Shown here: positions 32,256 to 44,340 of the stretch, in pieces | How positions within the stretch are numbered: the stretch's first letter is position 1 | How the letters are laid out: each line of letters begins with the position of its first letter | Assembly: GCA_020091685.1 (NCBI GenBank) | Contig: CM034610.1 | Coordinates: 33,208,189-33,272,188 of the forward strand | Reading direction: 5' to 3' | Source: Lutjanus erythropterus | Lineage: Eukaryota; Chordata; Actinopteri; Lutjaniformes; Lutjanidae | Length of the DNA stretch: 64,000 nucleotides | Made by a program: the position numbers and the translations under genes | Notes under the pieces: generated by a model | What the model saw: the letters and a program-made list of their open reading frames with translations, nothing else | Database searches by the model: none | Told to the model about the DNA's origin: nothing

Positions 32256-34384
32256 CGCTTTGTCCAGACTGTGCCCCATTCTTAAGAAAATACAGAACAT
32301 AAGTACAATAAAAAAAAAAAATAATAAAGAAGGGTACCAGTCAGAGTCGTGTCTGAAATGTAATAATAATATAGAAATAAAATAGCTCTGTCAGACCATG
32401 CAAAACAATAAACAAACAGCAATGAAATGTTCCTTACCAAAAACCAGTAATCCAAAAGCAAACAAACAAAAGCAAACAAACAACCAATTCAGCTTTTAGT
32501 AGGTGTATTGACAAACAGCCAACAAAGCAATATGGGTGTGCATGTGAGTTTGTGCGTGCCACAGTCTAAGACTCAGGTGAGGGGTCCATTTTGTTGTCAC
32601 CACAACCCCGAAACATCTCAGTCACAAAAAAGTCAACCAAAAAAGAAAAAAAAAAAAACATTCTGGGTCAAACCCAATCAGGGAATCAAGACTAAATTAT
32701 CACCGTCTGTAGTTACAGTGATTCTCAGTCTGTCCAGGAAGTTATGATGTTGTGATCGCAACAATTCAACCAAATTCAACCAATCCCCATAAATTCTGCA
32801 TGACCTTGCAATTTTATCCAAACTCTGCAACTTTTTCGCAAATCTGACTGATCATTGTTGCTTCCTGTGAATTCCACCAATCATAGCAGTCGCTTTCACA
32901 ATCATCATACATGTACGTCTTACTGAACTGACATAATGTTTCATTATTTACTTTTTTGTGTTTATATTGTTTTATTTTGTCACAGGTACTGAAAAGAACA
33001 CATTTGTCATTTTTATTGACATTTATCAATGCCCTGTGCGCTTTTTAAAAACTAATTTTATGCTTTTACTGAGTGTGAGCTCCAAACAGATTTTATTCTT
33101 TGTGGAATATTAATGCAGATGCACTTTTTAATTTTGTTCGAATTTTTGTAGTTCTGAGTATTTTTTGTCAGGTCACTGAGAACACTCAGTGTGCTCACTG
33201 GAAGAAGATTTCTTTGATCTATAATGAATTATACAAAATAAAATTGCCACTTTTTAAAAATTCTCTTGGTCCCACACTATCATTGCAAAAGATGGCTAAA
33301 AACATGGCAATGTGCTTCACAACTTTTTAAGAAAAGCTGCTATGAAATCAGACATTTTAGGCCGCAACAATCACAACAAAGTCTTGTGAATTCCTAGAGG
33401 GACTGGATTCTATTTCCAGTATTACAGCCAGTAGTCACTGGACTCGTCTGAGTCAGATAAGTATTCACAATGATAATCTTCTTGTCCCCTGCAGATCTTT
33501 TTGCCCCTCCAACACAACAGAACACAACTCGACACAACATGCACTATCTGAGAAGCCTGTCCTCCTTCTCAGAGTCCTCATACAACAGCAGAACACACTT
33601 ATGTTCCTGCTCCTGCAGGTTTCAAGTGGTGGGGTAGCACGGCTTCAGGCAAGAAATATGGACTTTTAAGTCTTGGCCCAAAGTCTCCAAAAAACAGTTT
33701 CCCCACCTACTGCATGTTTTCAGGCTTGTATAGTTGACACACTTGGCAGTTCTTAACACTTTGTTATTGTGGTTTGGAACTCCTCCACATGTTGGTTTTA
33801 AGTTGGTTTTAGTGTATGTTCAGTATCTCCGTGCTTCCTCAGACTGACTAACACCTCCATGCTGGGATGAGATATCTTGTGGAATGAGCCATTCAGATAG
33901 ATTACAGTCCCCAGACAATTCCAAATCACTCCACTCCCAATGTATGGGTCCAATGAAAGGACAATCCAGTATCTAATCCAGGATATCCCCCAAACTCCAC
34001 AGCCCCACCTCCCCCCCACCTCTGCTCTACCGGTCCTGAATCTGTTGTCACTGTTAGCCAGTTTGAGTGTTTAAAGGTCACATTTGAGCAAGCTGTAGTT
34101 CTAATCGTTCTTGATTTGATCTGTTTTGCAATCAGTGACAGCACTTTGCTCTCTGAAAGTACACGTAAATACTGTCTGAGATACAGAATTACATCATTAA
34201 CACAACTTTGAGGGACTGATTTCAGTCATTTCAGGCCTTTTCAAAACTGAAACACAGCTTCTACTCTGCCAGTAAGACTGTGGGTGCTTCTTAATATGTT
34301 TTAAGATACTTTCAAAGTTTTCCACACTTAGTTTCTTAGTTTGATTGCATGACACTGTTGGACTTTCAGTCCAACTTTGTCTGT
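32256..34384. other. Spacer after OR-A
   Basis: Begins with the OR 3' flank shared by paralogues (CTTTGTCCAGACTGTGCCCC) and A-rich stretches (32311-32330, 32645-32660). A GTTGTGATCGCAACAATTC word at 32750 and a GCCGCAACAATCACAAC word at 33362 are roughly inverted and may be termini of a small repeat. No gene seen. 34165-34380 is the upstream part of the first promoter cassette. Confidence 0.45.
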
Positions 34385-34535
34385 TCAGCCAATGGCAGCG
34401 TCAGACAGAGGATATTAAAGTGCTGAGTCAGCGTTCAGTAGGGACAGGTGGATGGAAGGATGGCTGGAGGAGAGTCAGTGGTTGCAGACAGGACATGTTT
34501 ACTGATGGATGAAATCCCAAACACAGACAAGTAAA
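34385..34535 (+). promoter_or_regulatory. OR promoter / 5' UTR exon cassette 1 (orphan)
   Basis: CCAAT (34389), a TATA-like GATATTAAAG about 22 bp on, then the conserved leader (GGACAGGTGGATGGA, GGAGAGTCAGTGG) and a donor-like ACAA/GTAAAA at 34531. The downstream intron copy breaks off at about 34857 in a Gypsy-like fragment, and no receptor follows before cassette 2. Promoter role is inferred from position and conservation. Confidence 0.6.
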
Positions 34536-34857
34536 ACCTGTTGTACAGAGCTGAACTGTCAGCAGCTCATCAGCTTTAACTCTTCATGTTTGAGTCCTGA
34601 AATCTGATGTTCTGCAAACTAAAGAAGAGATAAAACAGTGGGGGTAAATTTTCAACTTAGACTGTTTCAGACATTTTCTTTGCTGTCATTTATTGTGGTT
34701 CTACTAACTTGATCTGTCTTATTCTAGAAAGTGACATTTCAAGAAAACGCCAGCTCAGCTGAAGTAACCAGTTAAATGATTTCACTCCACTGGCTGAATG
34801 TTCAGATTAATTCCATGAAGATTTCAGTGTGTTTTCAGTTCAGTGTGAAACCAAACA

Positions 34858-35588
34858 GCTGCAGTGGCCCCACCAGGACAGGAAGTGGTGGCGGCGGCGA
34901 TGGCGGCCCCACCAGGACAGGAGATGGTGACGGTGACCCAGCCAGAACAGGAAATAGCTGCAGTGGCCCCACTGGGACAGGAAGTGGCGACGACCCAGCC
35001 GGAACAGGAGATGGCTGTGGAGGCCCCACCGGGACAGGAGGGGACGGCGGTGGCGACCCAGATGGCTGAGTGCAGCTGATCAATCTGTTCACACGCCATT
35101 TTTAGTTCCTTTGCCACAGAAAAGTCTGCTGCGTCCATTTTTGGTTAGTTCGTACTGTTATGGGTGCGCTGCGTAAACCAGTAAAACAAAGAGTGGACCC
35201 AAAATGCAGACTGGACAGAGGAAGCAGAGTTCCAAAAGGATTTAATGCAAACAAAAGGTCAAACAAACAAACAAACAAAAGCTCAGGCTTACTTTAACAA
35301 AATAGGTATCCTCCAAGAACGTAACAAATCCAAAAACATGCAGAAACACAGACAGGGCTCAGGACATCAACGCAGGAGTCACAACGACGAACTCACAAAG
35401 ACACAGGGAAACACAGGGACTAAATATGGAGAACTAATGAGAGACAGGAGGGTAAACAGGTGAAACACATCACAATCAAAAAGAGTGGGAAACAGACAAA
35501 GACAGGAAATAAAACCAAAATACATGAGGGAGGACCAGAAACTACCAAAGTAAAACAGGAAATTACCAACAAAATCCAAACCATCACA
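34858..35588 (-). mobile_element. Gypsy-like LTR retrotransposon fragment (LTR plus gag start)
   Basis: On the minus strand an LTR-like segment, 35588-35156 (433 bp), starts TGTGATGG and ends CCCATAACA, with an ATTAAA polyadenylation-type signal near 35242. The sequence right after it (GTACGAACTAACCAAAAATG) and an ORF starting MDAADFSVAKELK at 35138 are laid out like the leader and gag start of fish Gypsy-type elements. The element is cut at about 34858; pol is absent. Family assignment is by pattern only. Confidence 0.5.
34860..35070 (-). repeat. GC-rich short-period minisatellite within the gag-like frame
   Basis: GGCCCCACCRGGACAGGA-type units recur at irregular 24-42 bp spacing, alternating with GACCCAGCCRGAACAGGA variants. 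All forward frames and the minus-strand gag-like frame stay open through it (a Pro/Gly/Gln pattern PPGQE on the plus strand). Composition is strikingly GC-rich against its surroundings. Confidence 0.8.
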
Positions 35589-35589
35589 A

Positions 35590-36178
35590 TTGAATATGTG
35601 ATATTCCAATACTGACCCCAAATTCTTTCAGTTCCTGGAGTGGGTTCAACTTGAAACATGTGGCTGCAATAACAAGCTCTTAATGTCACAATATGTGGGC
35701 TTAAAGACATACTTATCAAGAATAAAAAATAGCTTTAGCTAAATTGTTGTTTTTTACTACAGTGCGGTTGTTTGTAAGTACAGCTGAGCACATCAATATT
35801 TGAATTAAAAGATATGATCTGATTTGCATTAGATACCTCTGAAAGCACCACCCTTCGAAAAGGGAATCTGATAGCTTGGTGCTAACTTCTTTGTTGCTCC
35901 TGTTCTTTATGAAGCTAGCTGTCAGATTTGCATGTTGTAGCTGCTGCTGGAGATAAATAAACCTGTTTACTCTTGTTTGGTTTAGCTCTCACCTAATGCA
36001 TTTTCAGTCTGAACAAATAAATCAGTGCACACAAATGATCAACAGTTATGATGTTCAGTTATTGAGGCTCTGTTCTGTCCTTGTTATCTCATTGGGGAGA
36101 ACTTGTTAATTTATTTTAAGGTGTTTTTAAACTTTTAAGTTTTGCACACTTTTTTTGATTGAATGACAATACAGTGAC
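35590..36178 (+). repeat. OR-unit upstream block, copy 1
   Basis: Starting GAATATGTGATATTCCAATA and running through AGCTTTAGCTAAATTG, GGGAATCTGATAGCTTGGTG and AATAAACCTGTTTACTC, this block is repeated at about 57225-57813 and 63125-63835 (there with a roughly 90-bp insertion), each directly upstream of a promoter cassette. It marks the left edge of the duplication unit. No coding content. Confidence 0.85.
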
Positions 36179-36345
36179 AGCCAATGGCAGCCAATGGCAG
36201 CGTCAGACAGAAGGTTTTTAAGTGCTGCATCTGTGTTCAGTAGGGACAGGTGGATGGAGGGATGGATGGAGGAGAGTCAGTGGCTGCAGATGGGACACGT
36301 TTACTGATGGATGAACTCCTAAACACCGACAACAAGTAAAACCTG
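36179..36345 (+). promoter_or_regulatory. OR promoter / 5' UTR exon cassette 2 (for OR-B)
   Basis: Two tandem CCAATGGCAG copies (36181, 36191), a TTTTTAAG TATA-like box, the GGACAGGTGGATGGA leader and donor ACAA/GTAAAA at 36336. The predicted 5' UTR intron runs to the acceptor TTTTCAG at 38396 (about 2.06 kb). Confidence 0.65.
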
Positions 36346-38445
36346 CTGATTTCTGTTGCACAGAGCTGAACTGCAGCTCATCAGCTTTAACTCTTTATGT
36401 TTGAGTCCTGAAATCTGATTATCTGCAAACTAAAGACAAAAATCAGACAGTGTGGGAGATTATTTCAGACATTTTACTATGTAATGATTCTCACTGCACT
36501 GACTGAATCTTTGGATTAATTTCATGTAAGTGTGTTTTCAGTTCTCTCTTCAGTGTGAAACCAAACAACCTGAGCAGAGAGGATCCAGCTCCACTTTTTG
36601 TGAGGTCTGTTTGCCAAAATATTCCATGATGTTCATGACTTGTTTTTCCTTTTATGTATTTGGTGAGAAGCACCTTCAAAGTTCCCATACAGGCTGAAGA
36701 AATACACACTGTTAAATGTTAAGAAATGTGGTTAATATAATTGTATTTTTAGTAGACCATATTTGGTTTATCATATTAATTTATAGTTTAAGGTTTCAGA
36801 GTGTAAAAGTGTTTGGAGTGAAGCATGAGGTCCCAAAATCACCAGATTAACAAACATCACCATAAGATACTGACAGGCCTAAAATATATTCATCATTGTA
36901 AATTCTGGGCTCCATGTTATCACAGTACAAGTTTTGTTTTTATAATGAATATATTCAAAATCTGTCCAGAATGTTGGCAGGTATCACTGCAGTGTCTTTC
37001 TTTGTCCTTCTTCATCAAACTACAGAACTGATGGGTAAGTAATGAAATGAAATTTCCAAAGTAAATAATAGGCCCTCAAAAGCTCCATCAGTTATGCATC
37101 TGTCATGTCTTACAGCAATATTCACACATAATTGAAGACATTGAAAATACATTAAGATCATCATGTGATTGTAGTTAGCTAATGTGCTGTCTAACATAAA
37201 CATCTGCAAAACTTCAGTCACTTAGAAACTGTTGAATACACTTATTATATATTTCTATTTTTGTACTGTAGTTACTTAATATTCATTGTCACACAGTAGT
37301 GTGTGTTGTCCAGCTTGTAAAATCTTGTGAGATAAATGAGCAAAATTATTATTTTCTGTAAAATTAAACTGTCTTTGTAAATGAGATGTAGCTTTTGATC
37401 AGAGGGTGAAAACAGACTGCAGGCCTGTGGTTTGGATTTGGTGATAGACCTGCTCTTTGATTACAGGACAATGATTTCTAAAGTTATTTTGTACAGCTAG
37501 ACGGCATCTTAAAAACATCCTGCAGTTTGTGGGCCTCAAATGTTCTGTAATACATCATTTGAAAGGGTATGCATGAGAGTGATATGACACTGCCATAACC
37601 ATGTCATGACACCTATCATGAACATAGAAGAGTCTTTATGTTTTTATTTGAGATGTCTTTCGACAGCTTGACATTAATCAAGACAACATAAGATGTCATA
37701 ACCATGCCATAGCTGTTGTAATAATCAAACTTAAATAAAGACTTTAGTCAGTATGTTAACATCGACCCACTATAAGTTCAAAGTGCAATTCACTTTTACA
37801 CCACTGTCATACTGAGGTGATTTACAGCAGCTCCGACCAGGACTCCAATCTGGATTTTGCTCTGTCTCAGCATTTGGTAATTTATGGGTGGAGGGTAGCT
37901 TTAGCATTACGTGTTGCTAAGGTAACTACTAACTGCTGCTAAGTGTCACTGTCGCGATCTAGTTGGCTCAGTTAATGTTAACCACTAACCCATTGGTAGT
38001 TTAGAGCACCGAGGACTTTTGGTGTCCAAATTGTACCACTGGAGTTAAAGTCCAGGAAAATATTAATGATACATTTATAATGATCTCGATAATGTCAAAA
38101 GCAACCACATGTGACAGTCTGTCTGATAATTAGGCCTGCTGTGGCATGTTTATGACAGGTTATGTTGTATGTGGTTGATCTTACGAGTCATAACAAAGAT
38201 TTTTCAAACAATGTCACTTTGAAATAAAGATTGACCAAATGACACTTAATGTCTAGTCATAAACTTTTATAGAGACTCCTTCATATTCATGAGGTGTTAT
38301 GTCTTTGTTGTGACAGTATCATGTCAGTCTTATACACACCCCATCCAATAAAGGGTTCAAAAGTATTCAAATCATTTGGTTTCTCTGTGTTTTCAGGATG
38401 TTCAAACTAAAAATCTGAACAAGGAGGTTTTCTGAGGAGGGGAGG

Positions 38446-39338
38446 ATGGAGAACATCTCCTCACACCAACGCTTCATCCTCAATGGCTTCCATGAACTGG
38501 AGCACTGAGGCCCGTCCTCTTCATCCCTTTCTTCATCAATGTTCATGTCACTTTCAGCCAACTCCTGCTGCTGCACGTCATCATTTCTCAGAGAAGCCTC
38601 CACTCACCGATGTACATCCTGATCGGCAGCATGGCGCTTATTGACCTGAGCCTCCCAGTGTTCTTCGTCCCCAACATGCTGCTGAGCTTCCTGTTTGACT
38701 GGAGGAATCTCTCTGATTGGATGCCTGGCTCAGATGCACTTCATCCACTTTGTTGGAGCTTTTCAGTCCACGCTGGTATGGATGGCACTGGACCGCTACT
38801 TTGCCATCTGCACGCCACTGTACTACCATGAGCGCATGGCTTTACTGAGATTCCTCAAGTTCATAATCCCACTGGTGGCCAGAAATCTCCTCATGATCAC
38901 ACTGATTGTGAGTCTGGCAGGAAAGTTGTCATTCTGTACTGCAAATGTGATAAATCACTGTTTCTGTGAGCACATGGCCTTGGTGGAGCTGCTGTGGAAG
39001 TACAGCCATCAACAACCTGGTGGGGTTGATTTACACTCATTCCCTGGTCGACTTCATCGTATTGCTGCCTCTTATGTCATCATATTCAGCTCTGTGATAA
39101 ACTCTGGCAGGTCAGGGTCAAAGCACTCGACACCTGTGTCACCACATTGTTGTCATCATCATCAGCCTGACTGTTGCTCATTGCCTTCCTGTCATATAGG
39201 ATCAAAATAATCTTCCTGCAGCTGTTCGGTTTTCTTCAGCACCATGTACCTGCTGTTCCAAGCTGTTTCAACCCGATCATCTATGGCATCAGAACCACTG
39301 AGATCCGACAACACATCCTGAAGACACTGAGGAACTGA
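38446..39338 (+). pseudogene. Odorant receptor OR-B, multiple frameshifts
   Basis: A full-length receptor copy from ATG (38446, MENISSHQ...) to TGA (39336-39338), preceded by splice acceptor TTTTCAG at 38396. Receptor blocks appear in shifting frames: HSPMYILIGSMALIDLSLP near 38605, LDRYFAICTPLYYHERM near 38790, KLSFCTANVINHCFCEHM near 38925 and GIRTTEIRQHILKTL at the end. At least eight small indels break it, most of them losses of one base in a homopolymer (CCC to CC near 38562, GGGG to GGG near 39115, AAAAA to AAAA near 39205, GGG to GG near 39226). It is a pseudogene as written, or a gene with uncorrected assembly errors. Confidence 0.88.
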
Positions 39339-39362
39339 CGCTTTGTCCAGACTGTGCCCCAG

Positions 39363-39575
39363 TTCAATCAGGAAGACCTTCTATTACGCTGCCTTCATTC
39401 AAATTCCTTTACTCCGTCTCCTCCTATTCCTTCTAATCAGCTGTTTGTAGGCGCTCAACTTCGTCTTTACTATCCAATCAGATTTTGCCATGGTCGTGGT
39501 AGAGTCAATTTGCTGCTGCCAAACTTTAAATCGCTCTGTCTTTGCTCCATCAGTTGTCATTCAGTCAGCTGAGGT
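39363..39575 (+). repeat. Repeat, inverted partner of 45662-45869
   Basis: GTTCAATCAGGAAGACCTTC at 39362 onwards through TTTGCTCCATCAGTTGTCAT is the near-exact reverse complement of 45662-45869. It begins immediately after the OR-B 3' flank (GTGCCCC). Probably part of an LTR-like or dispersed element, class unknown. Confidence 0.85.
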
Positions 39576-39589
39576 GTTTCAAGAATCTT

Positions 39590-39845
39590 ATAAGGATGCC
39601 ACCTGGTCGCTCCCTAGGGAGGTGTTCCAGGTATGTCCAGCTGGGAGGAGGCCACGGGCAGACCCAGGACTAGGTAGATAGGATTGTATCTCTGCCCTAG
39701 CCAGGAACACCTTGAGATCCCCAGTCAGAGCTGGCTAATGTAGATGGGGAAAGGGATGTCTGGACTCCTGCTGGAACTGTTACCTCCACAACCCAATTTT
39801 GGATGAGCAGTTGAAGATGGATGGCTGGACAATAGATTCCTTGCA
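39590..39845 (+). mobile_element. LINE 3' end fragment
   Basis: The CTCCCTAGGGAGGTGTTCCAG...CAGCTGGGAGGAGGCC stretch translates in part to REVFQVCPAGRRPRADPG, the C-terminal signature of a widespread fish LINE ORF2 whose 3' end carries GATGGATGG repeats. GATGGATGG is seen at 39819. Only the 3' end remains, with stops. Confidence 0.65.
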
Positions 39846-39849
39846 CCCT

Positions 39850-40579
39850 TGCTGCTAAGGCCCTAATAAAATGGAAAAAATGAAATGAATTAGCTGGCAA
39901 GGCTGAGGTCAAAACCTTGCCACTGCTATCAAGTGTCTTGAGGAGGGCTACCACACATCTGGTCATCTCCTACTTGAATGACAGCCACCCTTCATCCCGT
40001 ACATTCTTTCAACCTATCTGCATTCCGATTGGTAGCCCCTGGCCTATATTGGTGTAAATACAGGTCAGGGGTCAACAGTCAGTATGCAGATAGTGACTAT
40101 TTGTCCAACTGCTGGCCCGAGTCTGTGAAGTCAAGCTCAAGTTAACAAAAATAGATATGCAACATCTGACTTCAAAATAATTGTCGTGACAGGACACTGA
40201 CCAAGCCGCCATCTTTAACTTGTTGGAAGTTGGAACTGCTCTCTGAAAGTGTTGTCTGAGAACAAATGGATGTAAATCATTTTAACAACACCTGTAAATT
40301 TAAGGGAATGATTTCAGTAATTTGAGGAAACTTCAACAAAAAGAAATGTGAGTCTGCAAATTACACTGCAGGATCATCACTAACTGACCACATGACCAAA
40401 ATCAACCTGTAAATGTTGGTCCTGCAATAACTTGATTATTTTAAGAGAAGTTATGAAAAAATAGAAACCTGTGTACATAAATTAGGAACGATTTTCCCAT
40501 TCAGTCATTCAGGCTCCGCTCTGTTCTTCCCTCCTTACTGGGAATAACTGGCATTTTAAAGTAGTAAAATAGTAGTTAA
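39850..40579. other. Spacer with decayed OR-unit upstream sequence
   Basis: 39890-40015 (CCTTGCCACTGCTATCAAGTG...) resembles 61060-61165 and is a dispersed repeat. From about 40230 it matches the OR upstream flank also seen near 34165, 44400 and 61310 (GATTTCAGTAATTTGAGG). No gene. Confidence 0.5.
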
Positions 40580-42340
40580 CTTAAGCTTTCCACAATTAGT
40601 TTCTTAGTTTGACTGCATGACACTGGGACCTTGAGCTCCGACTTTGTGTCCTCAGCCAATGGCAGCGTCAGACAGAGGATATTAAAGTGCTGAGTCAGCG
40701 CCAGTAGGAACAGGTGGATGGAGGGATGGATGGAGGAGAGTCAGCGGCCGCAGACGGGACACGCTTCCTGATGGATGAACTCCCAAACACCGACAAGTAA
40801 AACCTGCTGATTTCTGTTGTACAGAGCTGAACTGTCAGCAGCTCATCAGCTTTAACTCTTCAAAATCTGATTTTCTTTGGGAAATTATTTCATCTCAGAT
40901 TGTTTCAGACATTTTTTTTACTGTCATTTATTGTGGTTCTACTAATTTGATCTGTCTTATTCTGAAAGTGACATTTCAAGCTCAGCTGAAGTGAGAACCA
41001 GTTAAATGATTTCACTCCACTGGCTGAATGTTCAGATTAATTCCATGAAGATTTCAGTGTGTTTTCAGTTCAGTGTGAAACCAACAGCCTGAGCAGAGAT
41101 GATCCATCTCCACGTTTTATGAGGTTTGTCAAAATGTTTCATGGTGTCCATGTGTTGTTTTTCCACTTTAGCAGATATTTGCTGTTGAGCTCTTTCAGCA
41201 TTCTCCTGCAGCCAGACAACATATTTACTGTTAGTGTTTCTAGAAGGCACAGGTTCTGTGTATTCCTGTTGTCAAGTCAAGTCAGATTCATTTAAATACC
41301 TAAAATCACAAATTTTCCTCAGAGGTCTGTAGATCATTGAACATCCTCTATCCTGACACCCTAAACTGTATTATCACAGTAGACGTATCAGCCTTTCTGC
41401 AAATATATCCTGAATTGTCCAGAATCTTGGCATGATCCATGATCCAAATGTTACAAAAATCTTGAAAAAATCACATTTTGTCGTTTTCTGTAAATAACTG
41501 AGACAATCTATGTGCCTACAGTAAGACAAATCACTGCACTTACTTACCAAGAAAAAGAAAAAAATACTGAAATAAGGTTAAATTGTCAGTAATAGATGAT
41601 TTAGGATTAATTAAACAAGACCCCATCATCTATGTGTCTGTCATTATATTATTTGTATAACAATATATAGACATTGAACATTACATGATAGAAATCAGCG
41701 TTGTGTGTTTGTCAGTTGATCAAAACATTCTTTCTTCCCACTGTTGTCAAATATTATGGTGTGCAAAACATCAGTCTCAGAAACTGCTGAACTCTTTACA
41801 CTTATATACTACATATCTGACACATTTTCTGTATTCTTTTACTCAATATTGTTGTGATCCTCCATCATATAATTCTATGACTGCTTCAGCTGCCTAATCT
41901 GTAAATATGACATCGATCCAGCTTGTTTTCATCATCTGAATGTTGCACAGATTGAAAGTCCTGTGAGAAACAACTGTGAAAAATAGTGATTTGAAGCTCA
42001 TCATATAAGTTAAATTGACTTAGTAAATTAGATGTAGTTGCAGCTTGTCAATCATTGATCTAAAGCAGGCTGCAGTCCTGTAGCTTTAAATTTGGTTCTG
42101 ACCTGAGGCCTGTGCTTTAAAGCAGGATTTGGGGTTAGTGAGGTCACTTCAGGATTAACCCTGGGTTTGTCAGGGTTACAACGGTGGTCACTTTGTCTGA
42201 GGTATATCCTCGTGATCATTTAAATGCTGCACACCTATGTTCTAGTGACAGACTCAGGCTGTGTGTGATTAATTGATGAAATATATCCTGTCACAATCTT
42301 GTCAGTCGAAAATTAGGCCCAAACACATGAAGCCCAAACA
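40580..42340 (+). repeat. Segmental duplication unit B (paired with 48895-50585)
   Basis: The promoter cassette and first two-thirds of the intron upstream of OR-C match those upstream of OR-D closely (for example TCATGGTGTCCATGTGTTG, TTCTAGAAGGCACAGGTTC, GATCATTTAAATGCTGCACA). The match fades at about 42340/50585, before the receptor exons. Confidence 0.88.
40656..40800 (+). promoter_or_regulatory. OR promoter / 5' UTR exon cassette 3 (for OR-C)
   Basis: CCAAT at 40656, GATATTAAAG TATA-like box, GAACAGGTGGATGGAGGGAT leader, donor ACAA/GTAA at 40797. The acceptor for OR-C is TTTTCAG at 42886, giving an intron of about 2.09 kb. Confidence 0.65.
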
Positions 42341-42934
42341 AGTCTGTTTGACACTGCTGGGGTTGCAGCTGATAGAATGATGCACGATACTCAAACACAC
42401 CATGAGAAAACATCTAAGCAGCACATTCATTTAATAGATTACACATGTAATTATAGTCAGATCTAGTTGTGCCCTAATGATGGGCAGTGATATTGTAAGA
42501 CTCAACTTTTTCAGAGTTTTTGCCAGCTGTATTTTAAAGCTGCCGCTGTGTTGTGTTAGTCTGGATTATGTGTTTAACTGTACAATATGCTGCCAGAGAA
42601 CTTGTCCATGTTTGTGATTGGTCACATGGTGGAAACACTGTGTCTTACATGTGAATGTGCTCAAGCTTAGATGGGGAAAACAAGTTGACCTACTGAAGTG
42701 ATTGAAGTTGTTCAGTTTAGAGAAGCCAGATAACAGAAAGGTATCTTGGGTATGTTGCACTTGCTTCATTCTATTGTTAAGACAATTCTGAAATTATTTT
42801 GTACAACTTGAAGACATCTGACAGGAACATCATTTGTAGTTTGTAAAGTTACATTTTGAAATCATTTAGTCTCTTTCTGTTTTCAGGCTGATCAAACTCA
42901 AACCATCAACAAGGAGATTTTCTGAGGAGGGAGG

Positions 42935-43833
42935 ATGGAGAACATCTCCTCACACCAACACCTCATCCTCAATGGCTTCCATGAACTCGGAGCGCTGAGG
43001 CCCGCCCTCTTCATCCCTCTTCATCATGTTTGTTGTGTCACTGTCGCCAACTCTCTGATGCTGTATGTCATCATTTCTCAGAGAAGCCTCCACTCACCGA
43101 TGTACATCCTCATCGGCAGCTTGTCTTTGTTGACCTGAGCCTCCCGCTGTTCTTCATCCCCAACATGCTGCTGAGCTTCCTGTTTGACTGGAGGGGAATC
43201 TCTGTGATTGGCTGCCTGGTTCAGATGCACTTCAATCTTTTGTTGGATCCTTTAATGCGACGATACTTGTATGGATGGCACTGGACCGCTACTTGCCATC
43301 TGCACACCACTTTCCTACCATCAACACATGGCTTTACTGAGATTCATCAAATTCATAATCCCACTTGTGGTCAGAAATTTTCTCATTATGACACTGATTG
43401 TGAGTCTGGCAGGAAAGTTGTCATTCTGTGCTGCAAATGTGATAAATCACTGTTTCTGTGAGTACTGCCTTGGTGGAGCTCGCCTGTGGAAGTACAGCCA
43501 TCAACAACCTGGTGGGGTTCAGTTCTTTCTTTATTTTGACTGACTTCATCTTTGTTTTTGCCTCTTATGTGGTGATATTCAGCCCGTGTTGAAGTCTGGC
43601 AGGTCAGTCAAAGCGCTTCACACCTGCATCACCCACATTATTGTCATCATTGTCACCATAACTGTTTCACTCATTGCTTTCCTGTCATATCGGATCAGAA
43701 ATAATCTTCCTGCAGCTGTTCGGTTTTCTTCAGCACCATGTACCTGCTGTTCCCAAGCTGTTTCAACCCCATCATCTACGGCATCAGAACCACTGAGATC
43801 AGACAGCACATCCTGAAGACACTGAGGACCTGA
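42935..43833 (+). pseudogene. Odorant receptor OR-C, multiple frameshifts
   Basis: A receptor copy with ATG at 42935 (MENISSHQHLILNGFHELGA) and TGA at 43831. Frames shift near 43017 (TTTCTTC-type loss), 43048 (GGCC to GCC), 43120, 43235-43262, 43295 (TTT to TT inside the DRYFAIC codons) and 43465-43610. Recognisable blocks: SPMYILIG, FLFDWRGISVIGCLVQMHF, CTPLSYHQHMALLRFIKFII, KLSFCAANVINHCFC and SYRIRNNLPAAVR. The NPIIYGIRTTEIR tail is present in another frame. As in OR-B, most breaks are 1-2 base deletions. Downstream it carries the ATTAAATATCTGTAA flank shared with OR-E. Confidence 0.88.
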
Positions 43834-44049
43834 TGCTTTGTCCAGACTGTGCCCCATTCATGAGAAAGTATTAAATATCTGTAATACAAAATGTCATTAT
43901 ACTAAAGTTGTCTAGGTGCAAGTAGCATTGAGCAGGTCCTCACACCCCTGTGCATCGGGGATTGGCAGTGATGTTACCAGACTTCAGTCGACACACATCT
44001 GAACCTTCAGGACTATCGCACTCTGTTACATTTTAATGAAACATTGACA

Positions 44050-44340
44050 CTGCATGAAGAAGTTAAATATTACTTCCAGTGTCCACTATGGCACAAGAGA
44101 ACATGAACAATCTATAGTTTCTGTCTCTGTGTATCAAGTGCAGACCAGGCAGAGTATACTTGGTTACACATTTCTTTCTTCCTGTTACCAGTAGGTGGTG
44201 ATATGACTACGATTCAGTTTTGTACTGCACATGTCTTCAGGTCTGGATTCTTGTCAATAATGACCCACGCCATGCCAAAGACAAATTTTTCAACGAAACT
44301 CACAGGCTTCACGGTGTATCATAAACGTAGTCTGAAGCAT
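44050..44340. repeat. Dispersed 'CTTCCTGTTACCAGTAGGTGG' repeat
   Basis: Contains TTCCTGTTACCAGTAGGTGG (44189-44208) and GCACATGTCTTCAGGTCT, recurring at about 55820-55890 and, more diverged, at 56135-56215. Class unknown; no coding content. 44390-44640 is another copy of the OR upstream flank. Confidence 0.6.

Larger units (their letters stand above)
35960..39360 (+). repeat. Segmental duplication unit A (paired with 51940-55310)
   Basis: Promoter cassette 2, its intron and OR-B match cassette 5, its intron and OR-E almost line for line, for example TTTGGTTTATCATA, TGACAGGCCTAAAATATATT and GGTGATAGACCTGCTC. Small indels separate them, including a stretch of about 27 bp near 37460 missing from the second copy. 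The match ends at the receptor's 3' end: here an LTR-like repeat follows, there an OR-C type flank. Confidence 0.9.

Noticed and set aside
34776-35138. Gly/Thr- or Pro/Gln-rich protein on the plus strand
   Set aside because: All frames are open through a short GC-rich repeat; the minus-strand reading starting MDAADF with an LTR upstream explains it better.
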